From contig JAKSDA010000123.1 of the NCBI GenBank assembly GCA_022360315.1, forward strand, positions 1-64,000: a DNA stretch of 64,000 nt. Direction: 5' to 3'. Shown here one piece after another: positions 38,780 to 48,161 of the stretch (positions are counted from its first letter, which is position 1; the number at the start of each line of letters is the position of its first letter). Both the position numbers and the translations under genes were made by a program. The notes under the pieces were generated by a model, which saw only the letters and a program-made list of their open reading frames with translations, was not told the DNA's origin and did no database searches. Origin of the DNA: Pseudomonadota bacterium. Its GTDB lineage: Bacteria; Myxococcota_A; Polyangia; Haliangiales; Haliangiaceae.

Positions 38780-40516
38780 TCAGCGCCGATTGATGCCGAT
38801 GATGCGCAGGCTGCCAGTGTCCGGGTCAGTTGCCAGGTGGACCTCGACCGGCTCGAGCTCCCTGGCCGCGCGGCTGGTGTCGAGACGAATAATCGTGTAG
38901 CTGCCGTTCGACGAACTGGGCTGAAAGCCGGAAACACATGCTGATTTCTGCTCACCGGGTGCAGCCTTGGCGCGCCAGCCCAGGCTCTTGCCAGCAAAGT
39001 CAAAACTCTGCGCCCGATATTCGGTCACCGCTCCGATTCCAGGCTCGAGCCGGTAACTCGAAAGCAGATCGTCGAAACACAGGCGATGTCCGCCACCTCC
39101 CTCCAGTGGCGACAAGAGCTCGAAGCGGTCGAGAGGATTGACCCGGCCAAAGGCAAAGCGAGCGGATTTGCGCTGCCGGGCTACCAGCGTTTCGACCAGA
39201 TAGTCGACCGCTCGCGGATCTTCAAACTTGCCCTGCTCGACAGCCGCGCGGATCTGCGCCGCAGTGAAACGCATGATGATCTTGGCCGCCCAGTACATAT
39301 CGTAGCGGTCGACAAAGTCAAAGGGTCGATACGGGGCGTGCGATTTCCAACTGGCTGGATAGAAATGAGTCGCGTCGAACATGCCGAGCCCTTGCAGTCC
39401 GGGCAGAAATGTATCCTCATACGGTCGCTTCCACAGTCCGAATGCCGGGAGCGACAAGAAGATGTACTCGAAATCGACGTTCTCGACGTGGCCATCACCC
39501 GGTCGCTTGACGATGAGTGCGCTGGTCCCGAACGATTTGCCGAAGTCGACCAGATAGTGCTTGACGTAGTGGCGACCGTCCTCGCCCTCGACCCACATGT
39601 CGAGAGTATTGTCCTCCTTGGCGTCGGTCTGCTGCACCCAGCCAAAGATGATGAAAAGGCCACGGACATCCCGCCGGTGCTGGTGAGGGATGATGTCGTT
39701 GGGGTCGTCTTTGCGCACTCCCTCCTGGGGAAAGCCGCCGATCGGGATGCCCGATAGGTATTTGCTGGCCAGAGCGCGATAGCGGCCGTCGGGATGGCGG
39801 TACGATCTCCCGAGCTGCTTGTCGAGGTCGGCCTCGGTCATCTTGCGCTCATTGCCGAACACATCCTTGACCGTGGCGTCCTCGGCCAGTACCAGATGGT
39901 CGCGTTTGAAATAAATAATGCTGTTTTCTGGCACGTTGTAACCACACGCCCACAAAAGCCGTTGAACCGCCACATCAGTGGCCGATTCGGTGACCGGAGC
40001 ATGTGGCTCGTCGAACTTGATGACGTATTTGTCGCCGCGACCATCCCTGGCGATAAAGCCGGCCGAGCCGCCCCCCACCTTGCTCGAGGTGATGGTCAGC
40101 TTATCGGTAAAATCCGGCACTTCGTGCTCGTTGGGACCGATGCGGATCTCGTCGAGGGTGAGGTCGCGTACACCGATTCGATTGGTGAACCAGGTCGAAT
40201 CTGGCACTTCGCCCAGTGAGTTTGTGTTCATGGCGCGGCGGGGCGCATCGAACGCCATGTAGTTGTCGATACGGTCGAAAAATACCACATCGAAGAAGTA
40301 GAGCTTTTCGGGGAATCGATGATCGGCCGGTTTTTTGGCCACATCTTTGCGGTCGTTGACCTTCCACACCGGGGCTCGATTCTTGAAACGGAGTTTTCCC
40401 ACCGCAGTCGAGTGCCCGCAGGCTCCGACGAAAACCAAGAGAGCCAGTATGCCGATCGAATAGCCGGACATCAGGTGGCCGGAACGCAGATGATTCAATG
40501 GTACGATCCTGGTCAT
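38780..40516 (-). CDS. Lipoprotein with a predicted protein-kinase-like (HipA/CotH-type) fold
   Basis: A 578-aa lipoprotein (leader MSGYSIGILALLVFVGAC). The segment GGGSAGFIARDGRGDKYVIKFDEP looks like a glycine-rich loop plus an ATP-anchoring Lys. ESATDVAVQRLLWACGY could supply the Glu helix. HRRDVRGLFIIFGWVQQTDAKEDNTLD resembles the catalytic segment of HipA/CotH-type kinases, and YLVDFGKSFG provides a DFG. A C-terminal beta-rich domain follows. The gene starts 4 bp after the Omp85-type barrel gene, so the two are surely one transcript. Exported kinase-like enzymes need an external phosphate donor, so an outer-membrane assembly or binding role is equally possible. The fold call is by motif only. 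Confidence 0.65.
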   Translation of the reverse strand: MTRIVPLNHLRSGHLMSGYSIGILALLVFVGACGHSTAVGKLRFKNRAPVWKVNDRKDVAKKPADHRFPEKLYFFDVVFFDRIDNYMAFDAPRRAMNTNSLGEVPDSTWFTNRIGVRDLTLDEIRIGPNEHEVPDFTDKLTITSSKVGGGSAGFIARDGRGDKYVIKFDEPHAPVTESATDVAVQRLLWACGYNVPENSIIYFKRDHLVLAEDATVKDVFGNERKMTEADLDKQLGRSYRHPDGRYRALASKYLSGIPIGGFPQEGVRKDDPNDIIPHQHRRDVRGLFIIFGWVQQTDAKEDNTLDMWVEGEDGRHYVKHYLVDFGKSFGTSALIVKRPGDGHVENVDFEYIFLSLPAFGLWKRPYEDTFLPGLQGLGMFDATHFYPASWKSHAPYRPFDFVDRYDMYWAAKIIMRFTAAQIRAAVEQGKFEDPRAVDYLVETLVARQRKSARFAFGRVNPLDRFELLSPLEGGGGHRLCFDDLLSSYRLEPGIGAVTEYRAQSFDFAGKSLGWRAKAAPGEQKSACVSGFQPSSSNGSYTIIRLDTSRAARELEPVEVHLATDPDTGSLRIIGINRR

Positions 40517-40520
40517 GGTG

Positions 40521-42155
40521 TCACCGGGTTTCCTCTCGCGCACGGGAATCGAAGACCGGGTCAAAGCTGAGATTGGCGACAAAACCGCCATCGATTGACG
40601 AGGCGATAAATACCCGCGCGACAAATCCATTGACGGAGTGAACTTGCATTCCACCACCAAAACCCACCCGGAAATCATCGAATTCGAAATCGCCCAGTGT
40701 GCGCCATACCCGACCGGTATCGACAAATACGTAGCCAATGATATTGCGCTCTATCGGATAGTTGTACTCGACAGTGGCCAGAGTGAGAGCGCGATCGCGG
40801 AAGCGATCGCGGTCATAACCGCGCAATAAGAGCGGTCCTCCCAGACTGGGTAGATCGACAAATGGAATTTCGTCGAGTTCGCCCGTAACCCCCTCGACAT
40901 AGGCCCGCAGAATCAGTATGCGGTCTCCTCCGTATAGATCGAAGTAGCGCTGCAGGTCGGCTCCCCAGCGCAGATGGCTCGAGGGGTCGTCGTCAAATCC
41001 ACTCTGGTATCCGGCAAAGCCGGAAAATTTCCACCCTGTGGACGGCGCGGCCGGTGACAGGTAAAACCGGGTGGTGCGGCGGGAATCGTAGCTCAATTCG
41101 AGCTCGCCGTATAAGTTGGACAAACCGGTGTCGTACCCGACTAGACGATCCGTATCGTAAACGTCGACAATCTCTTCATCGTCGCGCTCGTCGGCGTCCG
41201 GATCGAAGGTGCGCTTTTTGTACCGGCCGGCCACGCGCACCGACAACCGATCCGTAAGGTGAGCGAGAGTGGCAAACTCGATCTTAAAATCGTCGTGGCG
41301 ATAACGAGTCGCGATGGCGGTATCGTCTTGCAGTGGATCGATGAGCGCCATGTCAGGCTGAACGTCGTCGAGGTCAGCGTTGCCGATCCCGGCAAAGCGA
41401 GACTTGGGAAATATCTCGAAATCGCTCAAGATCTCGATCTCCAGCGTGTCGCCGAAAAGCTTGCCAGAGGAAAATTTGGCACCGTAGTTCTGGCTGAAAC
41501 GGCCGCCATAACTCGCTCGGGCCCGAAACCTCATATCCTCGGCGAATAGATCGCGCAAAATGAGCCGACCGCCGAGATTCCAACCATAGCGAGTCTCGTA
41601 GAACACCACAGGAAACAGACCGGCTGTCTCGGTCTGATTGAAAAAAATCTGCTTGAAGCGGTCTTCGAGCTGAAAGCGATCGTAGGCCCACATTCCGAGC
41701 CGCGGAACCCCCCATAGCACATACCAAATACCGCGCAAAGGGTACATGAGGCCGCGCGGAATCACACGCCAGCCCTGTCCGCCGCGATCGCGCGGAACCA
41801 GGACACCGCTGGCTTCATCGGGCGCAGGAGCGCTGTCGAACTCCGAATCGGCTGGCTCCTTCGACCCAGACCCGTCCTCGGTCGCCGCCGAAGCAGTCGG
41901 CTGACTGGACTGGGTCGCCTGGGCTGTACCAACCCAAGAGGTCGACTCGCCCGGCTCAGTCGGATGTCGCGGCATGGGATACGGAGCAGGGTTCACACCG
42001 AACCGAGCAACCATCCCGTCAACAACCGGGTCAAACCAACCCGGTGCAATCTCACACTCCCAATCGGTTCCGGGCCACGACTGAGCATTTGCCAAATTAT
42101 TGGTTAGAAGGATTACCGGTACCAGCAACAGAGGAGATATGTGCATGGTATGCAT
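40521..42155 (-). CDS. Omp85/BamA-type outer-membrane barrel protein
   Basis: A 544-aa protein with a signal peptide (MHTMHISPLLLVPVILL to LANAQ). A disordered Ser/Thr/Glu/Pro-rich section (about 60-125) follows, then a 16-strand-like barrel domain with alternating aromatic strands. The Omp85 signature LGGPLLLRGYDRDRFRDRALT (first 20 residues quoted partially: LGGPLLLRGYDRDRF) and VEYNYPIERN are present near the C-terminus. No POTRA repeats are evident, so it resembles the short surface-antigen/patatin-associated type rather than BamA itself. It may insert or export a partner, most simply the kinase-fold lipoprotein encoded next. A second ATG at 42146 is possible. Confidence 0.8.
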   Translation of the reverse strand: MHTMHISPLLLVPVILLTNNLANAQSWPGTDWECEIAPGWFDPVVDGMVARFGVNPAPYPMPRHPTEPGESTSWVGTAQATQSSQPTASAATEDGSGSKEPADSEFDSAPAPDEASGVLVPRDRGGQGWRVIPRGLMYPLRGIWYVLWGVPRLGMWAYDRFQLEDRFKQIFFNQTETAGLFPVVFYETRYGWNLGGRLILRDLFAEDMRFRARASYGGRFSQNYGAKFSSGKLFGDTLEIEILSDFEIFPKSRFAGIGNADLDDVQPDMALIDPLQDDTAIATRYRHDDFKIEFATLAHLTDRLSVRVAGRYKKRTFDPDADERDDEEIVDVYDTDRLVGYDTGLSNLYGELELSYDSRRTTRFYLSPAAPSTGWKFSGFAGYQSGFDDDPSSHLRWGADLQRYFDLYGGDRILILRAYVEGVTGELDEIPFVDLPSLGGPLLLRGYDRDRFRDRALTLATVEYNYPIERNIIGYVFVDTGRVWRTLGDFEFDDFRVGFGGGMQVHSVNGFVARVFIASSIDGGFVANLSFDPVFDSRAREETR

Positions 42156-42216
42156 TTTGCAGTATTCGGGTGTCTTGACCCCCGATGGTAACGTAACTGC
42201 ACTCCCTGTCCCACTG

Positions 42217-43074
42217 ATGCGCCGATCATACTTCCTACTGCTGTTTTTTGTTTTCATTGGATCTGTCCTCTATCCACCGCTCGTATACGCTGATGCTGAA
42301 CTTCATCAGGCTGAGATAACGAAGCCGGGCGAGCTCAACTGGTCGTATCTCTACGATGGGGGTGCAATCCCCTTCGTGTGGGCGCCACTCCTCATGGACC
42401 GGGCGATCAGCTTGTGGGTCGACCCGCGCGATAGCCCACTGCTCTTCGATACCAAGGAAGGCGGCGCCCCGTCCCGCAAGCACGAGGAGGTGCCCGGCTG
42501 GCATGTCAGTCTGGGGGCTGCGATGCTGAACGCTTATATTGCGGTCGCGGACAATCACGAGTCCCGCTGGTTTCACGTCAAGGGAATGGCTCAGTCTCTT
42601 CTCACGTCGACATTTCTCACCGGTCTGGGCAAGGTTACGTTTGGCCGGCACCGTCCCGATTACGACCCGGAAGCGAGTGGTCGGGGTCCCCGCCAGTCAT
42701 TTCCCTCAGGTCACTCCACGACTGCAGTGGCCGGAACCGTGTATTTCGGCCTTTACATGTACTTTCACGGCTTCGACCGCTGGCGCGAGCCGGGCACCCG
42801 GACCTGGTGGGAAATCGCCACCTATGCTGGACTGGGTGCGCTCGCCGTCTATGTTCCGTATTCGCGCGTATTGCATAATCGCCATCACCCCTCCGACGTG
42901 CTCGCCGGGTCATTGATCGGGTTGAGTACATCGGCGATCTTTTACTACTGGCAGGAGCGCCGCTACCGCGATGCAGTGCTTCGATCGGGTCGATCGTACG
43001 AGCGTCTGGTCAAGCGGCCGGTGATTTTGCCCGATATCGAGAATCGCGGCGTTTCACTGGGGTTCCTGTTCTAA
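42217..43074 (+). CDS. PAP2-superfamily phosphatase
   Basis: A 285-aa exported protein with an N-terminal hydrophobic segment (FLLLFFVFIGSVLYPPL). It carries all three phosphatase motifs: KVTFGRHRP (Lys and Arg), PSGHSTTAVAG (catalytic-site His) and SRVLHNRHHPSDV (nucleophile His and Asp). Typical substrates are phosphatidic acid, undecaprenyl pyrophosphate or related lipid phosphates. It is divergent from the Omp85-type gene with about 60 bp between starts, so the three genes may share regulation and an outer-membrane lipid role. ATG at 42217 is chosen for the leader; no clear ribosome site is seen. Confidence 0.87.
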   Translation: MRRSYFLLLFFVFIGSVLYPPLVYADAELHQAEITKPGELNWSYLYDGGAIPFVWAPLLMDRAISLWVDPRDSPLLFDTKEGGAPSRKHEEVPGWHVSLGAAMLNAYIAVADNHESRWFHVKGMAQSLLTSTFLTGLGKVTFGRHRPDYDPEASGRGPRQSFPSGHSTTAVAGTVYFGLYMYFHGFDRWREPGTRTWWEIATYAGLGALAVYVPYSRVLHNRHHPSDVLAGSLIGLSTSAIFYYWQERRYRDAVLRSGRSYERLVKRPVILPDIENRGVSLGFLF

Positions 43075-43155
43075 ATGACATTAGATCCTTATCCGAGGTG
43101 ACCGTGCGCGGCAGGCTTCGGAACCCTGGTTATCGACCAGTCTGGACCGACCGGG

Positions 43156-44133
43156 CTATTTCGGTGGCAGGCTGGTCAGATCGGCTCTGAGCTGTTTGTA
43201 CGCAGCGGAGTTCTGGTCGGCTGCCTCATTGAGCCGCTTCTGTAGGGGGTCGTACCGGCTGAGCAGTTGCGGGCTGGGGGGATAGCTTTTCATGAAGTAG
43301 TAATGCGGGCTGATCTGAAGTTGTTTCGACAGTAATTTGGCTTTGACTCGAGAGTGGCCGGCCATGGCCGTCACGGCGATGGTTCGCGCAAAAAGGTCCA
43401 TATACCAGAGATCCAGCTTGCTGAATGCTCCTGGTGTGCGCGGCTCGAGGCGCTCGTCGGTGGTAAACACCATGTACTTGTGCCCGAGCGTGAAGATCTG
43501 GGCGCCCATTCCCATCAGGCTGCGGAGGATGCCAGACACGACTTCTTCGCCACCGGTATGGGAGCCGCCCGCAGTTGCCCACGCGGTTGCCGAGGCTCCT
43601 CCGAGGTATTCAGCACCGCCGAGTTCGAAGAAACGGCGCACGTAGTGCGCGGGCCCTTGCGACCAGGTCGAACCACCCACCGCGATGACCTGCGGGCCGT
43701 CGAGAACCTTCCTGATTTGATCGCGATCGTCGTAGAAGCTCGAACCGTCGTAATAGCTGACCTTGATGGGCAGTCGTTGCTCGCGGATCAGGTCCTGCAA
43801 TAACAGGAAGATCCCATAGCCCGCTCGAAGCGCATCGTGACGGTGGAAATACGGACTGGGCGCAAGACAGATGAAACGCACTTCGACCGTGCCCGCGGCT
43901 GGTGCCCCAGGCACGGCAGCTGCCGATGTCGGCAGCCCTGGCGACGGAGCAGCGGCCGACACCGGGGCTGCCGGGGCGGCCGGTCCAGATGTTGATGCCG
44001 CTGGTGGTGCACATCCGAATAGCGAGAGCAACAGCACAAAGGCAACGCAGGCCAGCGCGAAAAACCGCCCGGGACCAAACCTCTGGCAGGGCGAGCTGGA
44101 CAGATGATGAATGTTCTGAAGGCGACAGGTCAC
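43156..44133 (-). CDS. Exported flavodoxin/WrbA-like lipoprotein
   Basis: A 325-aa protein from a likely GTG at 44133. The leader FFALACVAFVLLLSLFGC has lipobox LFGC, followed by an Ala/Pro/Ser linker of about 45 residues. The folded part resembles NAD(P)H-dependent FMN reductases/WrbA: VIAVGGSTWSQGPAHYVRRFFE, then ATAGGSHTGGEEVVSGILRSLMGMGAQIF. It would bind flavin or serve as a structural relative. Flavodoxin-like proteins are normally cytosolic, so the lipoprotein leader is unusual. It lies 74 bp downstream of the kinase-AAA gene, with a hairpin between. Confidence 0.72.
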   Translation of the reverse strand: MTCRLQNIHHLSSSPCQRFGPGRFFALACVAFVLLLSLFGCAPPAASTSGPAAPAAPVSAAAPSPGLPTSAAAVPGAPAAGTVEVRFICLAPSPYFHRHDALRAGYGIFLLLQDLIREQRLPIKVSYYDGSSFYDDRDQIRKVLDGPQVIAVGGSTWSQGPAHYVRRFFELGGAEYLGGASATAWATAGGSHTGGEEVVSGILRSLMGMGAQIFTLGHKYMVFTTDERLEPRTPGAFSKLDLWYMDLFARTIAVTAMAGHSRVKAKLLSKQLQISPHYYFMKSYPPSPQLLSRYDPLQKRLNEAADQNSAAYKQLRADLTSLPPK

Positions 44134-44136
44134 GCG

Positions 44137-44167
44137 GCGAGCATCGCACGTTTGGGGCGATGCTCGC
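44137..44167. promoter_or_regulatory. Perfect 11-bp hairpin between two minus-strand genes
   Basis: GCGAGCATCGC (44137-44147) and GCGATGCTCGC (44157-44167) are exact complements with a 9-nt loop. On the minus strand it falls after the kinase-AAA stop (44208) and immediately before the GTG of the flavodoxin-like lipoprotein (44133). It could terminate the first transcript, or mask the ribosome site of the second. No T run follows on the minus strand. Confidence 0.6.
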
Positions 44168-44207
44168 GAACAGCGCGGACCCGAAAAGGCCCGGCCGGGC
44201 GGCGCGG

Positions 44208-47200
44208 TTAGGCCAGGCCCAGTTGAGCATCGGCCAGAGCCCGGGCTGCGATATGGAGGTTCATTCGGCGTGCCCGATCGTGCAACGTCAGCAGCACGAG
44301 TCGATTGCGCTGGTCGTCGGGCCGGCGCAGCGCAGTGGCCAACGCCCGGCCCCGGCGTACCATGAAGCGACTCCACGGCGTCGGTTCGGGGCTGGTAAAC
44401 CGCTCGAGAAGGTCGGTGTATCGCTCGGTCTCATCAGCGTTGCCGAGGCCAAATGCCAGGTCCACGGCATCGCGACAAAAAAACAGAGCGTTGAAGCCAG
44501 CAGCCCCCCACTCGAGCAATTCTTGCCCGGCGGCGAGAGCCCGGTAGCGGGCTTCGGGATCATTGGTGAGTAGGGCCAGATTGCTGAAGCGCCAGGGTCC
44601 GGTAAAGTGATCCGGGCCGGGGCCGGCCAGCTCATTGAGATCTGCCATCAAATCTCTGGCCTCGCTGATCTGACCGGCGAGAAACCGGTTTTTCACCAGG
44701 ATCTGACCCATCCCAACCAAGAATCGCTGCATGCCCAGCTCAGTAGCCAGTAACATGGCTCGTTCAACCTCGGCGCGGGCCGGTTTCAGCTGTCCCATTT
44801 CGGTGAGGATCATGCCGAGCCAGGCACGGGCCATTGCCTCGGCACGGCGATGGCCCGTGCGGATCGCTCCCCGGATGCCGTCTCGGCAATAGCGAGCGGC
44901 CTCGCGCACGTGGTTTTGGTAGAAACACGACCAGCCCATCACTGGCAGGTTGGCGACCTCGATGCTGCTAAATCCGTGCTGGTGGCAGAGATCAATACAT
45001 TGGGTGAGATGACGATAGGCAGACAACATGCGGCCATCGGCGATATAGGCGTCTCCCATGCCGCCCAGGGCAAGCGCTTTCCACTCGAGAGAATCGGACT
45101 TGCTGGCAAATAACGTCGCCTTTCTGTGTTCGGACAGACAGCCCTTGGCGTCGCCAGTGGGGAACAGAAGATTGCCCCGCCAGTAGTGAAGCTGGGCCAA
45201 CTCGGCATATAGGCCGTGCTTTGTGCCCAGGACTTCGGCGCGGTCGAGCAAGGTCAAGGCCTCGTCGTTCCGTTCCTGGATGCGCAGGCACGCGGCCAGT
45301 CCGATCATTGCGCGGCAGCGCCAGGTTTCCAGCTCGACGTCACCGGGGCCATTGGTCATGTGGTCGAGTGCGGTTCGATATAGCTCAGCAGCGCGGTCGA
45401 TGGCCAGCTGATCGGCAGCGGCGCCTGCGGCCATGAGCAGATGGGGAACCGCTCGCCGCTGGTCGCCCGCGCCGAGCCAGTGATGGGCCAGAGACGCGAC
45501 AGAGGCACCTTGCCACAACTCGAGGCAACGGGCCAGCTGGGCGTGAAGCGAGCGAATTCGCCGGGCCGGCAGATGGGAGATCATCGCCTCGCTGACCTTG
45601 CTGTGATAGACGTCGATCCACTGCTCTTGCGACGGCTCCTGCCATGACCCTTGTGATGGCTGCTCCTCATCGCTGTACGAAATTCGCTGGACCAGACGGG
45701 CAATGCGCAACACAGCCAGTGCTCGCTCGCGCGCGTTGTCGGCCAGATTGGCGGCTTCGGCCAGCACGGCGAGCGGGATGGGCTCGCCGGCCACAGCGAC
45801 AACTTCCAGCAGGATACGGGCCACCCGGGGCAGATACTCGATGCGACGCCAGATCACATCGATGAGCGCGAGCTGACCCATATCGGCCAGCTGATCCGGT
45901 GCTTCGCGGACAAACCGCGTCAGTTCGGTGAGCAGCATGGGATGGCCGGCGACTTCTCTCCACAGTCTCTCGCCGGTCGGCAACTGCACGCGGTGGCGCC
46001 GGCATACTCGCTTCATCAGCTCGCGCTCTTCCTCGGGCAGCAGCGGACCCAACTCGATCTGGCAGTACACCCCGGCTTCGTCCAGGCGGGTAAACAGTTC
46101 ATCGCGCTTTGCGCAGTACGCGCCCGACTCGGGGCTGTGCATCGTGGCCAGAACCAGCAGCCCTGCCGGTGGGGGCGCGGCGAGCAAGCCTGCCAGCAGT
46201 TCGAAGCTTTCGCAATCGGCCCAGTGCAGATCCTCGATGCGAATGATCACAGGGCGCGTGCAGGCCAATCGCCCCAACAGCTCGCGCAGTGACTCTACAG
46301 CCTGTCTGCGTAGCTCGATGGGATCTCTGCCCTGAAACGCCTTGCCGGGATCGCATCCCGGCACCCGACTCAAGGTCGGAAAGAGCCGGGTGAGAGCACC
46401 GACATCGCAAGGCAAAAGCGACCTCAGCTCGTCCTCGGGTATGGTCAATAAACAGCGGCTAAGATCATCGATCACACCGTCAAACGCCTTGTAGGCGAGA
46501 CTTTCGCTGGCTTGGCAGTACCCGGTAAAAACCCGGTCCAACGTCGCGGAAGGGCCGAGTTCATCCAAAAATCGATCGAGCATGCTGGTCTTGCCAATGC
46601 CCGATGGGCCGTGCACCACAACCCATTTGGTAAGTCCACCCTCCACCGCAGAGACGATACTCTCCAGGGCAGTGAGCTCGCGCACGCGACCGACAAAGGC
46701 AACCCTGCCATTATCCGCGGTGCTTTCTGTGTAGTGATCCGATCGAGCCGCCGGGGCAATCTTGATCGCAGCAAAGTGGGCAACGACATCGAGTAGCTGG
46801 GGCCCGGTCATTCGTCGCCCCGCATCGCGGGTCAAGAGATCCGTGCACAAGCGCTCGAGGTCGGCGGGGATGTGTCTGGCGAAGCAGCTCGGCGGCAGCG
46901 GATTGACGTTGTGTTTTGCCGACAAAATCTCGGCCTGCTTGCCCTCGTAAGGGCGATGCCCGGTGAGCGCCAGATAGAGCATCACACCCAGCGAGTACCA
47001 ATCGACCGCGGCAGCGGGCGGTGCACCAGCTATTTGCTCTGGCGACATGAATGCCGGCGTGCCGCATGGCATCGCTGCAGTCTCGGGGTCCACAGGCAGA
47101 TGCAACTCGGCGGCTATACCGAAGTCCATGACCACCACACGCCCTTCGCGGGTAACACGCACGTTCGACGGCTTGAGGTCGCGGTGCACAATGCCGCTGT

Positions 47201-47750
47201 TGTGCAAAAATTGCAGCGCATGAGCCAGCTGAGTCAGCCCACCGCGCAATCGGTCGATATCGACCAGCTGGGCGATGTCGGGACGGACCTGCGGCGGATT
47301 GGGAAGCCCTGCGCCGCAGCTAAACCCGGGCCTATCGCCTTCCCTCTCCATGCTGCGGATAGACCAGCTGGTCTGCGTGGCCGGAGTCGAGGTCGCTGTA
47401 TCGATATGATGATGCCGAGACTGGCTCGCCGTATAGCAAGGCACGTCGAGATTGCGGCCACCCCGCACATAACCGATAAAATCGCAGCCCTCGATCAACT
47501 CCATGGTGAACGCCCACTCGTCGCCTCGGCAGATCAATTCGTAGAGAGCCACAATATTGGGATGACTGATATCACTCAGCGTGCGAAATTCGCGCTTGAA
47601 CTGGTATAAACCCCGCGCTGTCGCGTTGCGCAATATCTTGAGCGCTACGCGCATATTGCGCCCGCTGTCGTGTGCAGCGTAAACGACCCCCATCCCCCCC
47701 TCTCCCAGCTTGTCGAGCAACGTAAATCGGGCTGTCTGAGCCAGTGGCAT
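44208..47750 (-). CDS. Ser/Thr kinase-AAA+ ATPase-TPR regulator (1180 aa)
   Basis: A cytosolic multidomain protein. Kinase at about 8-330: glycine loop LGEGGMGVVYAAHD, Lys38, HRDLKPSN (189-196), DFG at 209-211, GTPAFMSPEQ, so probably active. A polar insert of about 70 aa (95-165, with SRHHHIDTATSTPATQ) sits between the hinge and the catalytic loop. AAA_16-type ATPase from about 350: FVGRVRELTALES, Walker A GPSGIGKT (381-388), Walker B-like IIRIEDLHWADCESF. A long TPR region ends at the C-terminus. The plan is that of PknK/MalT-like signal-transduction ATPases, but no DNA-binding domain is seen, so output is through phosphorylation or binding. No clear Shine-Dalgarno at 47750. Confidence 0.92.
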   Translation of the reverse strand: MPLAQTARFTLLDKLGEGGMGVVYAAHDSGRNMRVALKILRNATARGLYQFKREFRTLSDISHPNIVALYELICRGDEWAFTMELIEGCDFIGYVRGGRNLDVPCYTASQSRHHHIDTATSTPATQTSWSIRSMEREGDRPGFSCGAGLPNPPQVRPDIAQLVDIDRLRGGLTQLAHALQFLHNSGIVHRDLKPSNVRVTREGRVVVMDFGIAAELHLPVDPETAAMPCGTPAFMSPEQIAGAPPAAAVDWYSLGVMLYLALTGHRPYEGKQAEILSAKHNVNPLPPSCFARHIPADLERLCTDLLTRDAGRRMTGPQLLDVVAHFAAIKIAPAARSDHYTESTADNGRVAFVGRVRELTALESIVSAVEGGLTKWVVVHGPSGIGKTSMLDRFLDELGPSATLDRVFTGYCQASESLAYKAFDGVIDDLSRCLLTIPEDELRSLLPCDVGALTRLFPTLSRVPGCDPGKAFQGRDPIELRRQAVESLRELLGRLACTRPVIIRIEDLHWADCESFELLAGLLAAPPPAGLLVLATMHSPESGAYCAKRDELFTRLDEAGVYCQIELGPLLPEEERELMKRVCRRHRVQLPTGERLWREVAGHPMLLTELTRFVREAPDQLADMGQLALIDVIWRRIEYLPRVARILLEVVAVAGEPIPLAVLAEAANLADNARERALAVLRIARLVQRISYSDEEQPSQGSWQEPSQEQWIDVYHSKVSEAMISHLPARRIRSLHAQLARCLELWQGASVASLAHHWLGAGDQRRAVPHLLMAAGAAADQLAIDRAAELYRTALDHMTNGPGDVELETWRCRAMIGLAACLRIQERNDEALTLLDRAEVLGTKHGLYAELAQLHYWRGNLLFPTGDAKGCLSEHRKATLFASKSDSLEWKALALGGMGDAYIADGRMLSAYRHLTQCIDLCHQHGFSSIEVANLPVMGWSCFYQNHVREAARYCRDGIRGAIRTGHRRAEAMARAWLGMILTEMGQLKPARAEVERAMLLATELGMQRFLVGMGQILVKNRFLAGQISEARDLMADLNELAGPGPDHFTGPWRFSNLALLTNDPEARYRALAAGQELLEWGAAGFNALFFCRDAVDLAFGLGNADETERYTDLLERFTSPEPTPWSRFMVRRGRALATALRRPDDQRNRLVLLTLHDRARRMNLHIAARALADAQLGLA

Positions 47751-47828
47751 GTAGATGCTGTTAATGTAGCTCGAATCGGCTTATACATCAAACATGACAG
47801 GTACTCTGAAATACCGAAATTTTTTCGC

Positions 47829-47847
47829 CTGATCTTGTCTTGATCAG
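47829..47847. promoter_or_regulatory. Short inverted repeat upstream of the kinase-AAA gene
   Basis: CTGATC (47829-47834) and GATCAG (47842-47847) with a 7-nt spacer, next to an AT-rich run (47809-47826), about 80 bp upstream of the kinase-AAA start on the minus strand. It could be an operator-like dyad in the promoter. The arms are only 6 bp. Confidence 0.3.
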
Positions 47848-47907
47848 AGACGGCGCCGTGATATTGCGGCATGATCGGCCATTGGGGCCGGTTTTGCGGC
47901 TCTAGCA

Positions 47908-48060
47908 GCATTCGGGAAAAAACGTTTTCCCGAATCTGCGCGCGCCCCGGCCGAGAGCGGCGATCGGCCGATTTCGGGCACCTGGGGCGCCCGGCGGGAG
48001 TCCGCCGGAGGGCTTTGCCCAACAATGGTAGCGGAGTTCGGGATTTTTCCCGAACTCTGC
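47908..48060 (+). repeat. REP-like structured repeat, copy B (long form)
   Basis: Left hairpin: perfect 11 bp (47910-47920 with 47925-47935, arms ATTCGGGAAAA/TTTTCCCGAAT). Right hairpin: 13 bp with one mismatch (48031-48043 with 48048-48060). The core GGCTTTGCCCAACAATGGTA precedes the right hairpin. The parts and order match 15584-15669, but about 65 bp of GC-rich sequence is inserted between the first hairpin and the core. The surrounding 411-bp gap (47751-48161) has no gene. Confidence 0.7.
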
Positions 48061-48161
48061 TAGGGGATATGGTCGATTGGCCTACGCTGTGGGGGAACGA
48101 TTGCGACCTTACAGCTTTTTCATGGGCGCGCGTTGCAATGAGCGGACTGGCCAGTATTCGA

